A stretch of 33,765 nucleotides of DNA from an uncultured Planctomycetota bacterium. GTDB taxonomy: Bacteria > Planctomycetota > UBA1135 > GCA-002686595. Below, piece by piece: positions 17,583-26,592 of this stretch; the stretch's first letter is position 1; every line of letters starts with the position of its first letter. Location: positions 1-33,765 of the forward strand of contig CAIYPP010000041.1 of the NCBI GenBank assembly GCA_903928115.1, in the 5' to 3' direction. Below the pieces are notes generated by a model that was not told where the DNA came from, did not search any database, and saw only the letters and a program-made list of their open reading frames with translations. The position numbers were made by a program, and so were the translations under genes.

Positions 17583-19148
17583 ATGCTTCGCACGCTCCCG
17601 CTCATCCTCGTGGCTCTCGCGGCGCTGTCCCTCTCGGCTGCGGCGGACGTGTTCACGCTGAAGGACGGCCGCCGCATCGAGGGCAAGCTCGTGCGCGAGA
17701 CGCCGACGTCGTACTTCGTCGACGTCGGCGCGGGCGAGCTCGAACTCAAGAAAGCCGACGTGAAGACGCGCGAGGCGGGCAAGACCGTGCGCGAGCAGTT
17801 CGACGAGCGCTTTGCCGCCGCCAAGACCGCCGAGGAGTTCTTCGCGGCGGGCCAGCTCGCGCTCGACGGCAAGCAGAAGTCGCTCGCGACCAAGGCCTTC
17901 AAGCGCGCCGTCGAGCTCGATCCCAAGCACGAGGGTGCGAACCAAGCGCTCGGACGCGTCAAGTACCGCGGCGAGTGGATGACGCCCGAGGAGCGCGAGA
18001 AGCGCGAGAAGGCCGACGGCGACGCCGAGATGGCCGAGCGCGGCTTCGTGCGCTGGAAGGAGCGCTGGGTCACGCCCGAAGAGAGAGAAAAGCTCGAGGC
18101 GGGGCTCGTGCTCGTCGACGGCAAGTGGATGAGCGAGGCCGACGCGAAGCGCGCGGGCGGCTTGGAGGAGTTCGAGGGTCGCTGGTATCCGCGCGCCGAG
18201 GCCCTCGCGCGGGCCGACGTCGCCAAGGTGGGGGCCGTGCTCGGCCGTCCGCTCACGCTCGCCTGCAACGCGCAGGCCGTGCTCGCCGGCGACTACGACG
18301 TGAAGTTCCTCACCAAGGCGGGCGAGAGCGTGCTCGCCGCGCGCGCGTGGTTCGACAAGGCCTACGGCGTCGAGCCCGGCCTCGGCCTGCTCGGCGGGCA
18401 GCTCGCGCGCTTCTACGTGTGGAATCGCGACAGCGAGCCCTACAAAGCCACCGTCGCGCACTTTGCCTCGCTCACCACGACCGTCCCGCCCGGCTGGGCC
18501 GAGGTCGTGCGCGAGCGCCACGGCTTCGTGTGGATCGACCCCTACGCGCTCTCCTCCGCGCGCGTGTGGAACCGCGCCGACGACGACGTGGTCGGCCACT
18601 GCATCCACCACTGGGGCCACATGCTCGGGGGCCGCTTGGGCTACAAGGGCACGCTCCTGCCGCCGTGGTACGACGAGGGGCTCGCGAGCTTGGTCGAGTT
18701 CAAGACCTTCGGCCGCAACGCGGTCTTCTGTCGTGCTGCGACGACGATCGCCGCCGGGACCGGCACGAGCGCCAAGAAGGCCGCCGCGAGCTTCAGCTTC
18801 GACACGGGCCTGTTCCGCGAGGGCCTGTGGAAGGACACGCTCAAGAAGGCCCTCGAGGCGCAGGCCGTGCCGAGCTTCGAGCGGCTGTCCTCCCTCGAGC
18901 TCGGCCAGCTTGAGCTCCTCGACATCGCCTGCGGCATGGCGATCACGTGGTGGCTCGAGGAGCGCGACCCCGCCGCCCTCGCCCGTTTCCACGCCGAGCT
19001 GCGCCGCACCCAGCCCCCGGCGCCCACCCGCGTGATCTCCCAAGCCCGCGACCGCCAAGCCCAGTACGACGCCGCCTTCCTCGCCGCCACCGGCCTCTCC
19101 TGGCGCGACGCCGACAAGGCTTGGCGCGAGTGGTTCGCGACGCGCTGA
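17583..19148 (+). CDS. Secreted gluzincin-like protein with altered HExxH motif and WxTPEE repeats
   Basis: A 521-residue exported protein. The signal peptide covers about residues 1-21, ending near SAAA. A small beta domain follows (DVFTLKDGRRIEGKLV... to about 65), then a helical TPR-like stretch (LATKAFKRAVELDPKHEGAN). Next come four short repeats built on a W at a fixed place: GEWMTPEEREK, ERWVTPEEREK, GKWMSEADAK and GRWYPRAEA. The C-terminal half looks like a peptidase-MA/gluzincin fold with PPWYDEGLASLVE (E365) as the expected third zinc ligand, 19 residues after HHWGH (342-346). The catalytic Glu of HExxH is replaced by His343. It may be an inactive peptidase, a metal-binding structural protein or an enzyme with altered chemistry. 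Start: short leader after a TAGAGT box. Confidence 0.68.
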   Translation: MLRTLPLILVALAALSLSAAADVFTLKDGRRIEGKLVRETPTSYFVDVGAGELELKKADVKTREAGKTVREQFDERFAAAKTAEEFFAAGQLALDGKQKSLATKAFKRAVELDPKHEGANQALGRVKYRGEWMTPEEREKREKADGDAEMAERGFVRWKERWVTPEEREKLEAGLVLVDGKWMSEADAKRAGGLEEFEGRWYPRAEALARADVAKVGAVLGRPLTLACNAQAVLAGDYDVKFLTKAGESVLAARAWFDKAYGVEPGLGLLGGQLARFYVWNRDSEPYKATVAHFASLTTTVPPGWAEVVRERHGFVWIDPYALSSARVWNRADDDVVGHCIHHWGHMLGGRLGYKGTLLPPWYDEGLASLVEFKTFGRNAVFCRAATTIAAGTGTSAKKAAASFSFDTGLFREGLWKDTLKKALEAQAVPSFERLSSLELGQLELLDIACGMAITWWLEERDPAALARFHAELRRTQPPAPTRVISQARDRQAQYDAAFLAATGLSWRDADKAWREWFATR

Positions 19149-19517
19149 AGCACCTCGAGGGGACCTGCGGCGGGTTCCCGAAGTCCTTGGCTCCCGCGCC
19201 AAGGGCACCTCGCGGCACTTCTCAGGGGCCCTGGCCGTCCGCCCCGCGCGATAGCCGCACGGAGCGCTCCGAGTCCCGCACCTCGCCGAGGCTCCACCGC
19301 TGGGCCCGCGAGTCCGCCTGCCCGCGCTCCGGCCCGGCCTTGGTGCCTCGGCCGCCCTCGGTCCGGCCCCCTAGCCGGATTTCGCCCCTTCGCTTAGCTT
19401 CGCTCGACCGCTCCTTCCCAGCGGCCGTTTTTCACTGTCCGAGTCGCGCGCGTCGCTCGTTTCTCTCCTGACGAGTTCCGCACCCCCCGCGACACCCCTT
19501 TCGATTCGGCCCCCCCG
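19149..19517. other. 369-base intergenic region without a recognisable gene
   Basis: No frame looks coding. A 6-bp hairpin (CCTTGG at 19185-19190 with CCAAGG at 19199-19204) lies 37 bases after the preceding stop but lacks a T run, so it is only a possible terminator. A TAGCTT hexamer near 19396 could be a -10 box for the lectin-like gene, about 115 bases upstream of its ATG. The last 20 bases before the ATG are C-rich with no Shine-Dalgarno sequence. Confidence 0.4.
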
Positions 19518-22500
19518 ATGAAGCTCGCCCTCCGCGCGCGCCGCAGCGCCGTCGTTCTTCCGTTTGTCCTCGCACTCTCTGCCTCCTCCGCCGCCGCCCA
19601 GCAGGTGATGTGGAGGGACAACCCGATCAGCGGGAAGGTCGTGGGGCTCACGTACGGCACCAGCGGCTGGAACGCGGCGGAGGCGCAGGCTGTGGCGTAT
19701 GGCGGCCATCTCGTCACTATTCGGAGTCAGGCGGAGCAAGATTGGCTCGTCGCGAATTTTTCAGCCCAATGGTCCGTGGGAATCAACGCAGACGGCCCTT
19801 GGATGGGGCTTCATGAACTGGGAGGACAAGGATCACCTTGGGTGTGGACCTCCGGAGAGAGCCTGAGCTTCCAGCATTGGTGGGGCAACGAGCCCAACAA
19901 CGCTGGGGGTAACGAAGTTGCGGTCCACTTCTTGCCGAGTTCATATCAGTACAAATGGAATGATGCACATGAGTCTTTCGGCGTGCGATCGCTCGTCGAA
20001 GTGCAGCAGCGCCCCGCGCGCTCTTGGTCGTGGCCGACGGCTTACGCAACCGGAGCTCGCCCCGTCTACGGTTGCGCGTTCGACATGGACGGTGATGGCG
20101 ACATGGACTACGCCAGTCCAGACCGTGACTCTGGGCAGATCTCGCTGTGGCGCAACAACGGCACTGGTGTGTTCGCAGGGGCAGGCGTCATTGGGGGTGC
20201 GGGTAGCATCTACACGGTGGTTCCCCTCGACCACGACGGCGATGGCGATCAGGATCTCTACGGCCCAGACGCAAATGGCCGCCTGCTCCTAGCTCGCAAT
20301 GGAGGCGCATCTTGGAACCTTGAACAGCTTGCGCTTGTTCCAGCGTGCTACGGCGTGACTGTTGCCGATCTGAACAAGGACAGCCGCATCGACATCATCA
20401 CATCCTCTGTTGGAAGTGACGATCGTATCCGTGTCTTCTTGCGTCAGTCGGACGGCAGCCTTGCGATGCCAAGCGTTTTCGGACCGTTTTTCGATGAAGC
20501 TCACCAAACGAGTGTCGCGGATCTGGACGGCGATGGCTATCCAGATGTTCTGCTCGCTGGCGGTGGCACGCGGCTCTTGCGCGGTTCGGCCACAGGAGCA
20601 TTGACTGACGCTGGAAATCTAGGTGCGGGCAGGAACTTTGGTGCAATTGGTGCGGATCTGAACGCTGACGGGAGCCTCGAACTGGTCATTTCGCGTATTG
20701 ACATCGATCGACTTGAGGTTTGGAGCCGCACGGGAAATGGCCCATTGTCGAATGGCAACTACACCAAGATTCAAGACTTGGCCTGTGGCGATGGCCCGCA
20801 TTGGGCTTCTGCCTCCGATCTGGATGGCGATGGAGACCTCGATATGGTCGTTCCCTCGTACCTCTCCGATACTGTCCACATCTTGCGAAACACCAATGGA
20901 ATGTTGGCGCAGGACCACGTGCTGATTGGTCAAGACTACGCGCTGTGCAACGCTGTGGTGGACTTGAACGGCGATGCCAAGGCCGACATCATCACCAGCA
21001 ACCACCTCGCCAACGCCTTCAGCGTTCACATCAACCAGTCGAAGTTCGACTGCAACGGGAATGGGATCGACGATCCGATCGACATCGCGAGCGGGGCGGC
21101 GGTGGACTGCAATGGGAACGGGCGGCCGGATTCGTGTGATCTGGCGTTTGGGTTCTCGCAAGACAGCAACGGGAATGGGCTCCTCGACGAGTGTGAGCCG
21201 ACGCTCGTGAGCTTGAGCCCGGCGACGAGGGCGGCGTTCAGTGCGGGGACGGTGGCGGTCGCGACGACGAACGTCCCCAACGGAACGGCGACGTTGACGT
21301 TGAACTCGCCGAGCTTCGCGCAGCCGATCGTGCGGACGTTTGCGGTCGCGAACAACGCGGGGAGCGTGACGCTGCCGGCGTTGGGTTCGCCTTCGGCGAG
21401 CGATGTGGTGGCGTCGGGGACGATCAGCTTCACCGATGCGCTGGGGAACACGGTGGTGACCGATGTGACGCCGGATGTGTTCACTTGGGATGTGCCGCGC
21501 ATCGCGGCTTCGATCCCGAGCAATGCTCCCTTCGATCAGACGACGAGCGTGCTTTTTACGCTCGAGGGGCATGTCGCGACGAGTGGCGTTGGCAGTGCGC
21601 GGTTTGGTGGATCTCCGCCGCAAGCGGCTTACCTGTTTCAATTCGGCGGTCAGACAGTTGTCAACACCGTCGCCCCCGCACAACCCGCGCCGGGGCCGGT
21701 CGACGTGCTGCTGCAGTTCGGGAACGAGCTCACGCTGGCGCAGCGCGGCTTCGTGTTCCTTGGGCCTGGCGTCACGAACCTCTCCGTCACGAGCGGCTGG
21801 CAGGCGGGCGGCGAGGCGCTCGATGTGGAGCTGTATGGCTTCGCGCCGAACGTTCCCGTCGACGTGATCTTCGGCAGCGGCGCGGGCGCGGTCAGCGTCG
21901 CGGCGGTGCCGAGCGGCGTGGCGGCGCAGAGCTTCCTCTCGCTCACGACTCCGTACGTTCCGTTGGCGGGCGCGCTCGACTTCACGGTGGTGCAGAACGC
22001 GGGCCTGCCGAGCGAGAAGCGCGTGGTCTCGCCCGGCGCGTGGCTCGCGGAGGCGCCGCGCATCGCGAGCGTGAGCCCGACCGACGGCTTCCAAGGCGGG
22101 GGCGACCTCGTGACGCTCACGCTCGAGGGCTTCCCAGCCGGAGTCGCGACGCGCGTCGAGCTCGGCTCGCAGGTCTACAGCGTCACGAACAGCGGCACGC
22201 TGGATCACTCCACCGCGTCGCTCACCACGACGCTCGCGCCGATCGCGGGCCCCGTCGACGTGACCGTGCGCCAAGGCCTCGGCGGCCCGACGCCGCTCGA
22301 CGCGACGCTCGCGTCGGGCTTCAACGTCCTCGCGCCGACCTTCACCGGCGTGTCGCCCTCATCCGGACCCCGCGAAGGCGGCACGCAAGTCGTCGCGCAG
22401 ACGAGCGGCTTCGACGCCACGATCCCCGCGCAGGTCCAGCTCGGCGGGACGACCTTGGTCGGCACCGTGACGGGCTCTGGCCCCTCGCAGACCGTGAGCT

Positions 22501-22982
22501 TCCGCACCACGCTCGCCACGCCCGGCCTCACCGACGTGACGATCTCGCAGGGCGTGCTCACTTCCACCCTCTCCGGCGCCTTCACCTTCAACGCGCCGAT
22601 CGTCTCCAACTACTGCCAGTCGAAGCTGACGAGCGCCAGCACGCTCCCCATCATCGGCTTCACCGGCTCCCCGAGCGCCTCGACCGGCGACTTCGCCATC
22701 ACGCTCTCGAACGCGCTGCCGAATAAGAACTGCCTCTACTTCTACGGGGCTACGCCCTCCAACGTTTCTTTCTACGGCGGCAAGCTCTGCGTCTCGACCG
22801 GCGGTATCCAGCGCGGCCCGACCACCTCCACCAACTCCGCATCCGCCGTCAGCGTGCCGATGCTCGTCTCGCCCGCGATGGTCGGCACCAACCGCTACAT
22901 CCAATGGTGGTTCCGCGACCCCGCCGACCCCTTCACCGTCGGCCTCTCCGGCGGCCTCCGCGTGCTGGGCTTCTACCCCTGA
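19518..22982 (+). CDS. Secreted C-type lectin / FG-GAP / IPT adhesin-like protein, tandem copy 1
   Basis: A 1154-residue exported protein. A signal peptide (about 1-27, ending SSAAA) is followed by a Cys-free C-type-lectin-like domain (about 30-165) with GGHLVTIRSQAE, WMGLHE, EPN in GNEPNN, and WND. EPN plus WND is the calcium/mannose-type sugar-site pattern. FG-GAP/VCBS repeats of the DGDGD type (FDMDGDGDMD, LDHDGDGDQD, LDGDGDLDM) fill about 170-505 and suggest a calcium-bound beta propeller. A Cys-containing NGNGxxD calcium-type segment lies at 511-560. Beta-sandwich and IPT/TIG-like domains begin near 659, 751, 847 and 940 (SVSPTDGFQGGGD, GVSPSSGPREGGT). A terminal domain starting at YCQSKL (about 1032-1154) ends RDPADPFTVGLSGGL..LGFYP. 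Binding of surface or matrix glycans is inferred; no anchor or sorting signal is recognised. Confidence 0.85.
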   Translation: MKLALRARRSAVVLPFVLALSASSAAAQQVMWRDNPISGKVVGLTYGTSGWNAAEAQAVAYGGHLVTIRSQAEQDWLVANFSAQWSVGINADGPWMGLHELGGQGSPWVWTSGESLSFQHWWGNEPNNAGGNEVAVHFLPSSYQYKWNDAHESFGVRSLVEVQQRPARSWSWPTAYATGARPVYGCAFDMDGDGDMDYASPDRDSGQISLWRNNGTGVFAGAGVIGGAGSIYTVVPLDHDGDGDQDLYGPDANGRLLLARNGGASWNLEQLALVPACYGVTVADLNKDSRIDIITSSVGSDDRIRVFLRQSDGSLAMPSVFGPFFDEAHQTSVADLDGDGYPDVLLAGGGTRLLRGSATGALTDAGNLGAGRNFGAIGADLNADGSLELVISRIDIDRLEVWSRTGNGPLSNGNYTKIQDLACGDGPHWASASDLDGDGDLDMVVPSYLSDTVHILRNTNGMLAQDHVLIGQDYALCNAVVDLNGDAKADIITSNHLANAFSVHINQSKFDCNGNGIDDPIDIASGAAVDCNGNGRPDSCDLAFGFSQDSNGNGLLDECEPTLVSLSPATRAAFSAGTVAVATTNVPNGTATLTLNSPSFAQPIVRTFAVANNAGSVTLPALGSPSASDVVASGTISFTDALGNTVVTDVTPDVFTWDVPRIAASIPSNAPFDQTTSVLFTLEGHVATSGVGSARFGGSPPQAAYLFQFGGQTVVNTVAPAQPAPGPVDVLLQFGNELTLAQRGFVFLGPGVTNLSVTSGWQAGGEALDVELYGFAPNVPVDVIFGSGAGAVSVAAVPSGVAAQSFLSLTTPYVPLAGALDFTVVQNAGLPSEKRVVSPGAWLAEAPRIASVSPTDGFQGGGDLVTLTLEGFPAGVATRVELGSQVYSVTNSGTLDHSTASLTTTLAPIAGPVDVTVRQGLGGPTPLDATLASGFNVLAPTFTGVSPSSGPREGGTQVVAQTSGFDATIPAQVQLGGTTLVGTVTGSGPSQTVSFRTTLATPGLTDVTISQGVLTSTLSGAFTFNAPIVSNYCQSKLTSASTLPIIGFTGSPSASTGDFAITLSNALPNKNCLYFYGATPSNVSFYGGKLCVSTGGIQRGPTTSTNSASAVSVPMLVSPAMVGTNRYIQWWFRDPADPFTVGLSGGLRVLGFYP
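21701..22320 (+). repeat. Near-identical paralogue block, copy 1
   Basis: Hand alignment to 25201-25820 at a constant offset of 3500 shows 35 mismatches and no indels over 620 bases (about 94% identity). It covers the IPT-like domains of the two adhesin genes. Identity includes many synonymous third positions, suggesting recent duplication or gene conversion. Confidence 0.9.
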
Positions 22983-23038
22983 CGCCTACGTCGCCTCTGT
23001 CCGCTGCTCTCATCGCTCTTGTGCCCTCGCCATTCACC

Positions 23039-26000
23039 ATGAAATTCTCCATCTCTCTTGCAGCCTTCGCGCTCCTTGCCTCCTCCTCCGCCGCCCAGCA
23101 GGTGATGTGGAAGGACAACCCGATCACCGGCAAGGTTGTGGGCCTCACCTATGGCACCAGCGGCTGGAACGCGGCGGAAGCGCAGGCGGTGGCGTATGGC
23201 GGACACCTTGTGACCGTTCGAAGCCAACAGGAGAACCAATGGCTCAAGGACGAATTTGCCTCAGTGTGGGCTGCGCCGAGTACCCTCGGCCCTTGGATTG
23301 GCCTCAACGACGTTGCGAGCGAAGGAAGCTGGGCATGGTCATCCGGCGAGGCACCGACTCAGCCGTTTCTCGGATTTGTGAGCCCTGAACCTAATGGCGG
23401 AACACTTGAGAACTGGGTGCATTGGCAACCCTACAGCGGTTGGAGTTGGAATGACGTGGACGAAGGTCGTGCGAATAAAGCTCTGATCGAAGTCCAGCGG
23501 CGTCCCGAGAGTTCTTGGTCTTGGTCGAAGCGCATCAGTCTCGGTACCGGTCTCTACCACCAGAGTGCGATCGATTTCGATGCCGACGGAGACATGGATC
23601 TTGCCGTACAAGATCACGGCCATGGCAACGTCTGGCTGCTCGAAAATGACGGAACTGGTACGTGTACCGTGCGTGCGCAACTCACTACTGTTCCGTGGCC
23701 GATGAACAGCATCGGACATGATTGGGATCGGGACGGGCGTTTGGATATCCTTGTAACATCGTCGTGCTATTCATGGCAGGGCGGCAATGTCTATCTCTTA
23801 CGCCAAAATGCATCTGGCAGTTTCGAAAACGCAGTTGCGGTTCTTACTGCTTCTGAGCCATGGGATATTCTTGCGGCGGATGTCAGTGGCGATGGGAATG
23901 TCGACATGGTTGTTTCCAGTTTTGCGCCGAATTCTCCACTGCGAATTTATGTCGCAAATGCTGCGGGTTCTCTCCCAAGTATGCCAACCACCGTCGTTCA
24001 GACGAATTTTCCCGATCAACTTTTTGTATCGGGCGCTGATCTTGATGGTGACTTTGACATTGACCTCGTTGTTGGTGGCAACCAGCAGTTCGCCGTCTTG
24101 CCCAACGGCGGAGGCGGTGTATTTGGTGCGCCTATGGTATTCGGCGGTGCTTGTGCCCGCCCCCTGATGTGCGACGTTGACGGGGATGGTGACGCAGATA
24201 TTGTCCAGGTTCGCAGTAGCCCAGCCAGCATCGTTGTCTGGCGTAACTTGGGCGCGCTTCAGTTTGTTTCCGATCCAGCAATTGCGCTTCAGGTGGACCC
24301 GACAACTGCGGATTTTGCGGACTTTGATCTAGACGGAGACTGGGACTTGGTGGCCGGAAGCCTTTATGCGGATCGACTCGATGTGTTTCATAACAACGGT
24401 TTAGGAGTTTTTGTATCAAAAGCCGTGCTGCTTGAGAACAGCTACGCCGTCGGTGTGCTTTGTGCGGACATGAATAATGATCGCAAAATGGACATTACTG
24501 CGGTGAATCACTATGGACAGAACGTAGCAATTATCCTGAACCAAGCGTTCCAAGATTGCGATGCGAATGGCGTTGACGACTATGGCTCCATCGCGAATGG
24601 TACGGCCCCGGACTGCAACGTTAATGGAAGGCCGGACTCCTGTGACTTCGCCTTGGGTCTCGACTCCGATGGTAATGGAATTCTCGACGGATGTGAGCCG
24701 ACGCTGGTGAGCTTGAGTCCGGCGATGCGGCCTGCATTCACTGCGGGCGTAGTCTCGGTGGCGACGACGAACGTCCCGGATGGGACGGCGACGTTGACGC
24801 TGAGCTCGCCGGGCTTCGGGCAGCCGATCGTCAGGACGTTTGCGATCGCGAACAACGCGGGGAGTGTGACGTTGCCGGCGTTGGGCGGACCTTCGGCGAG
24901 CGATGTGGTGGCGTCGGGGACGATCAGCTTCACGGATGCGCTGGGTAACACCGTTGTCACCGACGTGACGCCCGATGTGTTCACTTGGGATGTGCCGCGC
25001 ATCGTTGCGGCTTCGCCGAGCAATGCGCCGTTTGATCAGACGACGGGCGTAGTGTTCACGTTGGAAGATCACGTGGCGACGAGCGGCTTCGGCACCGCGA
25101 AGTTCGGGAACTCGCCGGCGCAGTCGGCGTTCCTCTTCACGTCAGCTGGCCAGCGATGGGTGAGCACGATCGCCCCCGCGCAGCCCGCGCCGGGGCCGGT
25201 CGACGTGCTGCTGCAGTTCGGGAACGAGTTCACGCTGGCCCAGCGCGGCTTCGTGTTCCTTGGGCCTGGCGTCACGAACCTCTCCGCCACGAGCGGCTGG
25301 CAGGCTGGCGGCGAGGCGCTCGATGTGGAGCTGTACGGCTTCGCTCCGAACGTTCCCGTCGACGTGATCTTTGGCAGTGGCGCGGGCGCGGTCAGCGTCG
25401 CGGCGGTGCCGAACGGCGTGGCGGCGCAGAGCTTCCTGTCGCTCACGACTCCGTACGTTCCATTGGCGGGTGCGCTCGACTTCACAGTGGTGCAGAACGC
25501 GGGCCTGCCAAGCGAGAAGCGCGTGGTCTCGCCGGGAGCGTGGCTCGCGGAGGCGCCGCGCATCGCGAGCGTGAGCCCAGGGAGCGGATTCCAGGGCGGC
25601 GGCGACCTCGTGACGCTCACGCTCGAGGGCTTCCCGGCCGGCGTCGCGACGCGCGTCGAGCTCGGCTCGCAGGTCTACAACGTTACGAACAGCGGCACGC
25701 TAGATCTCTCCACCGCGTCGCTCACCACGACGCTCGCGCCGATCGCGGGCCCCGTCGACGTGACGGTGCGCCAAGGCCTCGGCGGCCCGACGCCGCTCGA
25801 CGCGACACTCGCTGCGGGCTTCAACTTCGTTGGCCCCTCGCTCCTCGGCATTCAGCCGACGAGCGGCCCGCTCGAAGGGGGGACGCAGGTGGTCGCCAAG
25901 ACCGCGGGTTTCGATCCGAGCCAGCCGGCGCAGGTTCAGCTCGGCGGCACGACGCTGATCGGCACCGTCACGGGCGTCGGAGCGAGCCAGACCGTGAGCT

Positions 26001-26488
26001 TCCGCACCAAGCTCGCGACGGCGAGCGGTCTCAGTGATGTGACCCTCTCCCAAGGCGTGCTCGTCGCGACGCTTCCGGGTGGCTTCACTTTCGATCCCCC
26101 GCGCGTCACGACCTACTGTCAGGCCAAACTGACGAGCGCGGGCCTGCTCCCTGTCATCGGCTTCACCGGCTCCCCGAGCGCGTCGACGGGCGACTTCGCG
26201 ATCACGCTCTCGAACGCGCTCCCCAACAAGGTCGGTCTGTACTTCCACGGGGCGATCGCCACGGCACCGTTCCAGTCGTTCTACGGCGGAAAGCTGTGCG
26301 TGCAGCCGCCGACCCAGCGTGGCCCGGCGATCCAGACCGACGCGAACGGCTTCGCGTCGAGCCCGTTCGTGGTCACCCCGGCGATGGTCGGCACCGACCG
26401 CGCGATCCAGTGGTGGTTCCGCGATCCGGCGGACGCCAACACGGTGGGGCTCTCACGCGGCCTCAAGGTCCTCGGGTTCTATCCCTGA
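23039..26488 (+). CDS. Secreted C-type lectin / FG-GAP / IPT adhesin-like protein, tandem copy 2
   Basis: A 1149-residue paralogue of the preceding gene, starting 56 bases after its stop and probably co-transcribed. The signal peptide is about 1-19 (LLASSSAA). The lectin-like domain (about 22-155) keeps GGHLVTVRSQQE, WIGLND, EPN and WND. The FG-GAP propeller (about 160-503) differs strongly from copy 1 in sequence and is GC-poor; 60-base samples counted at 24001 and 24481 give 43% and 42%. The Cys/NGNG calcium segment (about 505-555), IPT-like domains and terminal domain (from about 1024) are again very similar to copy 1. The frame is open upstream to 22904 inside the previous gene; the ATG at 23039 is chosen because a signal peptide follows directly. 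No Shine-Dalgarno sequence is visible. Confidence 0.85.
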   Translation: MKFSISLAAFALLASSSAAQQVMWKDNPITGKVVGLTYGTSGWNAAEAQAVAYGGHLVTVRSQQENQWLKDEFASVWAAPSTLGPWIGLNDVASEGSWAWSSGEAPTQPFLGFVSPEPNGGTLENWVHWQPYSGWSWNDVDEGRANKALIEVQRRPESSWSWSKRISLGTGLYHQSAIDFDADGDMDLAVQDHGHGNVWLLENDGTGTCTVRAQLTTVPWPMNSIGHDWDRDGRLDILVTSSCYSWQGGNVYLLRQNASGSFENAVAVLTASEPWDILAADVSGDGNVDMVVSSFAPNSPLRIYVANAAGSLPSMPTTVVQTNFPDQLFVSGADLDGDFDIDLVVGGNQQFAVLPNGGGGVFGAPMVFGGACARPLMCDVDGDGDADIVQVRSSPASIVVWRNLGALQFVSDPAIALQVDPTTADFADFDLDGDWDLVAGSLYADRLDVFHNNGLGVFVSKAVLLENSYAVGVLCADMNNDRKMDITAVNHYGQNVAIILNQAFQDCDANGVDDYGSIANGTAPDCNVNGRPDSCDFALGLDSDGNGILDGCEPTLVSLSPAMRPAFTAGVVSVATTNVPDGTATLTLSSPGFGQPIVRTFAIANNAGSVTLPALGGPSASDVVASGTISFTDALGNTVVTDVTPDVFTWDVPRIVAASPSNAPFDQTTGVVFTLEDHVATSGFGTAKFGNSPAQSAFLFTSAGQRWVSTIAPAQPAPGPVDVLLQFGNEFTLAQRGFVFLGPGVTNLSATSGWQAGGEALDVELYGFAPNVPVDVIFGSGAGAVSVAAVPNGVAAQSFLSLTTPYVPLAGALDFTVVQNAGLPSEKRVVSPGAWLAEAPRIASVSPGSGFQGGGDLVTLTLEGFPAGVATRVELGSQVYNVTNSGTLDLSTASLTTTLAPIAGPVDVTVRQGLGGPTPLDATLAAGFNFVGPSLLGIQPTSGPLEGGTQVVAKTAGFDPSQPAQVQLGGTTLIGTVTGVGASQTVSFRTKLATASGLSDVTLSQGVLVATLPGGFTFDPPRVTTYCQAKLTSAGLLPVIGFTGSPSASTGDFAITLSNALPNKVGLYFHGAIATAPFQSFYGGKLCVQPPTQRGPAIQTDANGFASSPFVVTPAMVGTDRAIQWWFRDPADANTVGLSRGLKVLGFYP
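25201..25820 (+). repeat. Near-identical paralogue block, copy 2
   Basis: Partner of 21701-22320 (35 mismatches in 620 bases, no gaps, offset 3500). Divergence rises sharply upstream in the propeller-coding part and moderately downstream of about 25830. This could serve as a substrate for homologous recombination, deleting or duplicating one adhesin gene. Confidence 0.9.
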
Positions 26489-26579
26489 CGTCTGGGGCGG
26501 CAAGGGAGGCGCGAGAGCGGGCGACGGGGTTCGGCCCCGAGCGCGCGGCTCGCGGGTAGGTCGCGGCGCTCGGCAGGGA

Positions 26580-26585
26580 TAGTCT
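26580..26585 (+). promoter_or_regulatory. Candidate -10 box (TAGTCT) for the Ser/Thr kinase gene
   Basis: TAGTCT ends 7 bases before the ATG at 26593, at leaderless spacing. CTGGAGG between box and ATG could instead act as a Shine-Dalgarno sequence for a longer transcript coming from the adhesin genes, so the two readings compete. Confidence 0.35.
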
Positions 26586-26592
26586 GGAGGCC

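Noticed and set aside
19518..26488. Diversity-generating retroelement targeting the lectin domains
   Set aside because: C-type-lectin folds are common targets, but no reverse transcriptase, template repeat or accessory gene is visible, and the lectin parts are conserved between copies while the propellers differ.
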